DNA of 64,000 nucleotides. Origin: Nocardia sp. SYP-A9097 (GTDB taxonomy: Bacteria; Actinomycetota; Actinomycetes; Mycobacteriales; Mycobacteriaceae). Below, in pieces: positions 63,764 through 64,000 of the stretch. The position numbers were made by a program, and so were the translations under genes. Under the pieces are notes generated by a model. It was not told where the DNA came from and did not search any database. It saw only the letters and a program-made list of their open reading frames with translations. The stretch spans positions 52,832 through 116,831 of the forward strand of contig NZ_WJIC01000024.1 of assembly GCF_009649815.1 (NCBI RefSeq). The letters run 5' to 3'. Each line of letters begins with the position of its first letter. The stretch's first letter is position 1.

Positions 63764-63832
63764 GATCAAAGTCATCCGATAAACCTGCAGGTCAAGAGGC
63801 GATTTGACTTTGATCGAAGCGGTACGTAACTT
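63764..63832 (+). promoter_or_regulatory. Dyad and promoter at the right edge
   Basis: GATCAAAGTCA (63764-63774) and TGACTTTGATC (63805-63815) form a perfect 11-bp inverted repeat around CCTGCAGG. The right arm overlaps a promoter candidate: TTGACT 63804-63809, 17-base spacer, TAACTT 63827-63832. It could be an operator for a rightward gene or act as the parA terminator. Confidence 0.55.
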
Positions 63833-63972
63833 TATTCGAGTCAGAGCGACACGGACACCGACCCGGAGCCCCAAGGGCCTGGGAAACGAGGTTGTACGAG
63901 GAGCGCCTGACAGATTCACATTAGCCCTCCTGATCAGCGGATTTGGTTCTGCTGCGTTGGTGGGGTTAAGCT

Positions 63973-64000
63973 TTGAAAGCAGCCACTGAGACCGACCGGG
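63973..64000 (+). CDS. Possible N terminus of a gene leaving the window
   Basis: TTG at 63973 begins an open frame reading KAATETDR, with GGGG seven bases upstream and an in-frame stop TAA at 63967. It continues past the window end and lies about 140 bases downstream of a good promoter candidate. Too short to identify; the 63833-63972 stretch holds nothing else that I can support. Confidence 0.3.

Noticed and set aside
1..64000. CRISPR arrays, tRNA/rRNA genes, insertion sequences or phage genes
   Set aside because: I looked for regularly spaced repeats, cloverleaf-like or rRNA-conserved stretches and transposase/integrase motifs and saw none.

Overview
The window is high-GC actinobacterial DNA. 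It most resembles Nocardia or a close mycolic-acid-bacterium relative, for several reasons: EspG/PPE-type genes, a deazaflavin-dependent nitroreductase, a KstD-type steroid dehydrogenase, a Hip1-like lipoprotein hydrolase, a GlnE with two nucleotidyltransferase halves, and many genes that look leaderless. The backbone order (CHAD protein, panB, Hip1-like hydrolase, glnA2, glnE ... glnA1, RDD protein, DUF4191 protein, lipA, lipB, TIGR01777 protein, dlaT, pepA) matches, as I remember it, the M. tuberculosis Rv2226-Rv2213 order. That makes this a conserved nitrogen, lipoate and pantothenate neighbourhood into which accessory blocks have been inserted.

Layout. 1-10.6 kb: UPF0114 membrane protein, CHAD protein, proline iminopeptidase, small lipoprotein, panB, TAP-like hydrolase, glnA2 and glnE. 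10.6-25.9 kb (accessory): cupin, EspG/PPE pair, methyltransferase, endonuclease/exonuclease/phosphatase protein, monoglyceride-lipase-like hydrolase, M20 peptidase with a CocE-type hydrolase, soluble Ser/Thr kinase-WD40 fusion, MpaB-type oxygenase, TY-Chap protein, a TetR regulator with a clear operator, and a KstD. 25.9-35.3 kb: a compact four-gene minus-strand biosynthetic operon, AT-ACP / (FabL-like reductase-KS-KS-like-KR-DH) / AfsA homologue / FAD oxidoreductase. 35.7-38.4 kb: secreted phosphatase, SnoaL-like, DDN-like and SRPBCC proteins. 38.5-41 kb: glnA1 with an upstream GlnR-type box, and an RDD protein. 41.3-45.2 kb: Tat esterase, molybdopterin oxidoreductase operon and dehalogenase-like hydrolase. 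45.3-56.3 kb: DUF4191 protein, EF-G-like GTPase, lipA-lipB-GNAT operon, TIGR01777-dlaT operon and pepA. 56.5-64 kb: KptA, a stand-alone EF-Tu, secreted protein, hydrolase, unknown protein, pRiA4b ORF-3-like protein, orphan ParA, and a probable promoter for a gene leaving the window.

Functionally, glnA1 (adenylylatable Tyr406), glnE (its adenylyltransferase) and glnA2 (Tyr replaced by Trp) form a nitrogen module. lipB and lipA make the lipoyl cofactor carried by the two lipoyl domains of DlaT. The best candidate for an undescribed system is the 25.9-35.3 kb operon. A PUFA-synthase-like iterative PKS is split over two proteins, an ENR-type Y-x6-K reductase is fused to the KS, and an AfsA-type condensing enzyme is translationally coupled to it. 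This suggests a reduced acyl chain passed to a butenolide or glycerol-type acceptor. No rRNA, tRNA, CRISPR array or insertion sequence was seen. All similarity statements come from motif reading, not from a database search.
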